This document shows positions 61,201 to 64,000 of a DNA stretch of 64,000 bases, one piece after another. The DNA lies in assembly GCA_959347315.1 (NCBI GenBank), contig OY365810.1:29783385-29847384 (forward strand). Reading direction: 5' to 3'. The translations under genes were made by a program, and so were the position numbers. The stretch is from Bimastos eiseni (Eukaryota > Annelida > Clitellata > Crassiclitellata > Lumbricidae). The notes below the pieces were generated by a model that saw nothing but the letters and a program-made list of their open reading frames with translations, searched no databases and had not been told where the DNA came from. How positions within the stretch are numbered: position 1 is the stretch's first letter; each line of letters starts with the position of its first letter.

Positions 61201-64000
61201 TTACAACATTTTCAACCCTGGAGATAATCTAAAAGCAAGGTAATGGAAGGTGGCATAACAATTACAAGCATCTGTAACCATTTCTCAAATAATTAACAGT
61301 AAAGGCTGAAGCATAAACACCATGACCGACTGAATACTAGTTTCACAGAATACAATCTTTGTATTGGCATAATATTTGTATTGGCATATAAACTTGTATT
61401 GGAATCTTAGTTGCAGTGCCAAAAACCTGACTACTAATATCATCATGTTATAATCCACATCTTAAGAAATTTTAACCAAGATGCTCAAAATCAAAGCTCT
61501 ATTAATCTTTCTAGCACTTGACTCGAAACTTTCGAACCACAGGAACATTACAACTTAAAATAATTGGTCAACAATACAAAATTAATCACATGTATACCAA
61601 CCACAAAAAATTGAATCTGTATTCATAATTGTGCATCAATTGATCGCCACTCCCAACAGTATGCCACCTATCCAGTATTCAACAGTGAAGTGGAAACATA
61701 ATTATAAGACATTGAAACTCGGGTTACTTTTAAATGGTTGAATAGGTTCATTCCATGGGTATGCTATTTATCCAACTGTGAAGTGAAATATATAAGACAT
61801 TGAAACTTGGGTTACTTCACTATAAGGTTGAATAGGTTTATTCAACATGTGATGATTTAATTCCAATATGCAATTGAAGAATTACAAGGGTGATGTTCTC
61901 CATTAGCTGTTGTAGAGAAGCATTTTCATCTATTTTATGCTCAGCCAAACCGGTATATTCACAAAAAGTTTGCATCAAGCAACAAGTTTGCATCAGTAGC
62001 AGGCTACATTTCTATAACATATGTTATCCAAAAAGCAAATAACACGAATAACTCAGTAGACCTATACAAATCGAAACTCAGATGAATAAGTATTGTCCTA
62101 CACATTTACAGTTTTGATGATGTTTAATTTATGATGTCAGCAACTGAAAATCAGCATCGTTAGTGATCAATTACTAAATTATGTGGATTTAAAACTCATA
62201 TTGGACAAATATAACTCTGTTTCATGACTTGAACTTGATTCCTCAAAATATCCCATAAATTGCAAATCTACAGGTAAATTTCAGATGTTGTGCTGCATGC
62301 TTCATTTTAATCTGTTCATGTTGGCAAAGCCGCTTTGCGACATGACAAAAATTTTTTTTCAAGATTTCATGAAGATATTCTACTACATAAGATGCCACAA
62401 CTTTGACAGTTTTTTGGCTAAAAAATCACTTTGTAACCAAGTGAGGCAGAATACAAGAGAGTTTCTTAACAAAACAAAATAAGGCAAGATAAATGCCAGG
62501 TCATGTAAATGGCTATTCTCCTGTATAAAATCACAATGTGGTAATTGAATGATGACGAGGTCGAAAAAATAGAATCATGTAACAATCAAATGAAAATTTG
62601 TAAAAAGGTTGCATACATCTTCAATACCAAACATGCCCAAGATCAAGGCAGAATAGTCAAAAAGCATAAACTCAAATCAATAATAAATTTTTATACAAAT
62701 AAAAATGTAAAAGGCAAACAAACCATCTAAAAAGTCAAATAATTTAATGTAAATGAAGCTGTAAAACTGATTATGTCACATACATACTTTGAAGATCTAT
62801 ACTTCATATGAAATTAAGTATATTTGAGAATCAAAATACGTAGTATGCAGTGTCTAATAGCTGTAATGTCATACTATGAGAACCAATATCTGCCCAATAC
62901 GTTTCAGAAAATCAGGGTAAATAAGATTGAATTATACCTGAAAGCCTAACTTTGATCGAACAACAATAAAGACACATCAAAGCAGTGAGTACACTTTACT
63001 GAAACGGACCTTCTCCAATACATTACAACAAATGAGTCTTACAAATTGTGAGAACAAATTTCAATAAAATCAATTTCTCATGATAATTACCTAAACAGAC
63101 CTTTCTCATAGAGTTATCTAGATTTAAGAAATTTTGAGGCATGTCATGCAGATTTGCATAAATAGTTTCTACAAAGAATTTGTAGTGACATAAAAATGGG
63201 TTCATATAACAGTGAGAACAACAGGTCCATACAAGAAAAAGCACTGCAAACGCTTCTCTAAAATACATAATGACATGGAGGAAAAAATATGGCAAATTTA
63301 TGCCAGGAATTACTATGCTCATTTTGAGCCTACAGCAGAGAAACTATCATGATTCAATCTACATTTGTATGGTAAGAATTCGTTGTACGTAGAAGTCTCT
63401 TGTAATTATTTCATTACCAAGGAACACAGCTTGCAGAATCAGCCAGCGAATACACACAGACAAAAACTTGTGCACATGTAAATATAGACTAGACTCACAC
63501 AGAGACATGTTTTTTTAGCAAAAAGTATCTGGTGTACGAACTTAAAGCTCCAACAGGAAAGTCCCCAATGCTGGAAGCTTAAAGCTGAAGTATCAAGAGA
63601 CGAGGAGAATTTTAAGTACCAGATCAATATTCACTCTCAGCATTTCTACAAAAAAAATCAAAAATCGTCAGAAATTAAAAAGAATTATCATATTCACATA
63701 ATATCCATTTTGAGTAGATAGAGTAAAATAGTAGAATTGAAATGAAGCTAATAATGGAAGAATAACGATTTCTACAGACAGTATATCATCCACTAACGTT
63801 CCCCTTATTCTCATGACACTTGGTTGAGCACAACTCAAACTGTTCCTAGTAGGGATGAACTGATTTTGAATTTCTTGCTGAGTCAGAGTTTTACAAGCTG
63901 ATATTTGCTGAGTCCAAGTTTAGAATATTTAATAAAAGTCTCATTCTCTTGAGTTTTAGTTTGACAGCTTGCACAACTTGTATAATTGTTTTTGTTTTGC
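58200..64000. other. AT-rich sequence without recognisable genes
   Basis: Satellite-poor compared with the rest of the window and increasingly AT-rich beyond about 61 kb. A short inverted pair (TGCGCAATAAT at 60286 and its complement at 60317) is the only structured element noted. Frames of up to 99 codons (for example 63322-63023 minus) match nothing I recognise. It could be intron or UTR of a neighbouring gene. Confidence 0.4.

Noticed and set aside
63023..63322. 99-codon minus-strand frame with hydrophobic stretches
   Set aside because: AT-rich context, no recognisable motif, no splice or promoter support.

Overview
The window is eukaryotic, from an invertebrate genome. It has large introns, abundant micro- and minisatellites, tRNA-derived SINEs, decayed non-LTR retrotransposon pieces and a small hAT-type DNA transposon. 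One protein-coding gene can be supported: the Prospero/Prox1 homeobox gene on the minus strand. Its homeo-Prospero domain is of the Drosophila-like ([14 protein letters not shown]) type, and the repeats resemble those of marine invertebrates. A lophotrochozoan such as a mollusc, annelid or brachiopod is my best guess; the phylum is inference.

Gene layout (minus strand, so 5' is at high coordinates). Exon 1 (47835-44998) encodes the long low-complexity N-terminal part. Exon 2 (44099-43945) encodes the first part of the homeodomain. Exon 3 (31508-31364) and exon 4 (24758-24573) encode the rest of the homeodomain and the Prospero domain. The four segments join in frame into 3324 nt, giving 1107 residues plus a stop. 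Introns 2 (12.4 kb) and 3 (6.6 kb) are ordinary GT-AG introns. Intron 1 (898 nt) is the best find in the window. It starts with the minor-spliceosome 5' site ATATCCTTT, has a consensus U12 branch site TTCCTTAAC, and ends in AC ten to eleven bases later: a U12-type AT-AC intron. Drosophila prospero is known to carry a U12/U2 'twintron' just before its homeodomain. Here a strong overlapping U2 donor (GTAAGA) and a U2 acceptor (CAG) lie at compatible phase, so a dual-spliceosome arrangement may be conserved.

Regions. 1-24.5 kb lies downstream of prospero and holds no recognisable gene. It contains a 19-bp repeat, a Bkm-like GATA/GACA tract, a 53-bp alternating satellite, a degenerate ATCC array, a 12/48-bp higher-order repeat, a 3.4-kb 16-bp minisatellite, a 48-bp degenerate repeat and a retrotransposon tail. 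24.6-47.8 kb is the prospero gene. Its introns hold a SINE next to exon 3, fold-backs, minisatellites, a 200-N assembly gap and a broken reverse transcriptase. 47.8-64 kb lies upstream. It holds two more SINE copies, an uninterrupted 843-bp ATCC array, 23-bp and 21-bp minisatellites, a 978-bp hAT-like element with an 8-bp target duplication, and a final AT-rich stretch without recognisable genes.

Limits: no search or folding was run. Splice sites were chosen by motif, phase and remembered family conservation. Untranslated ends and promoter are not resolved.
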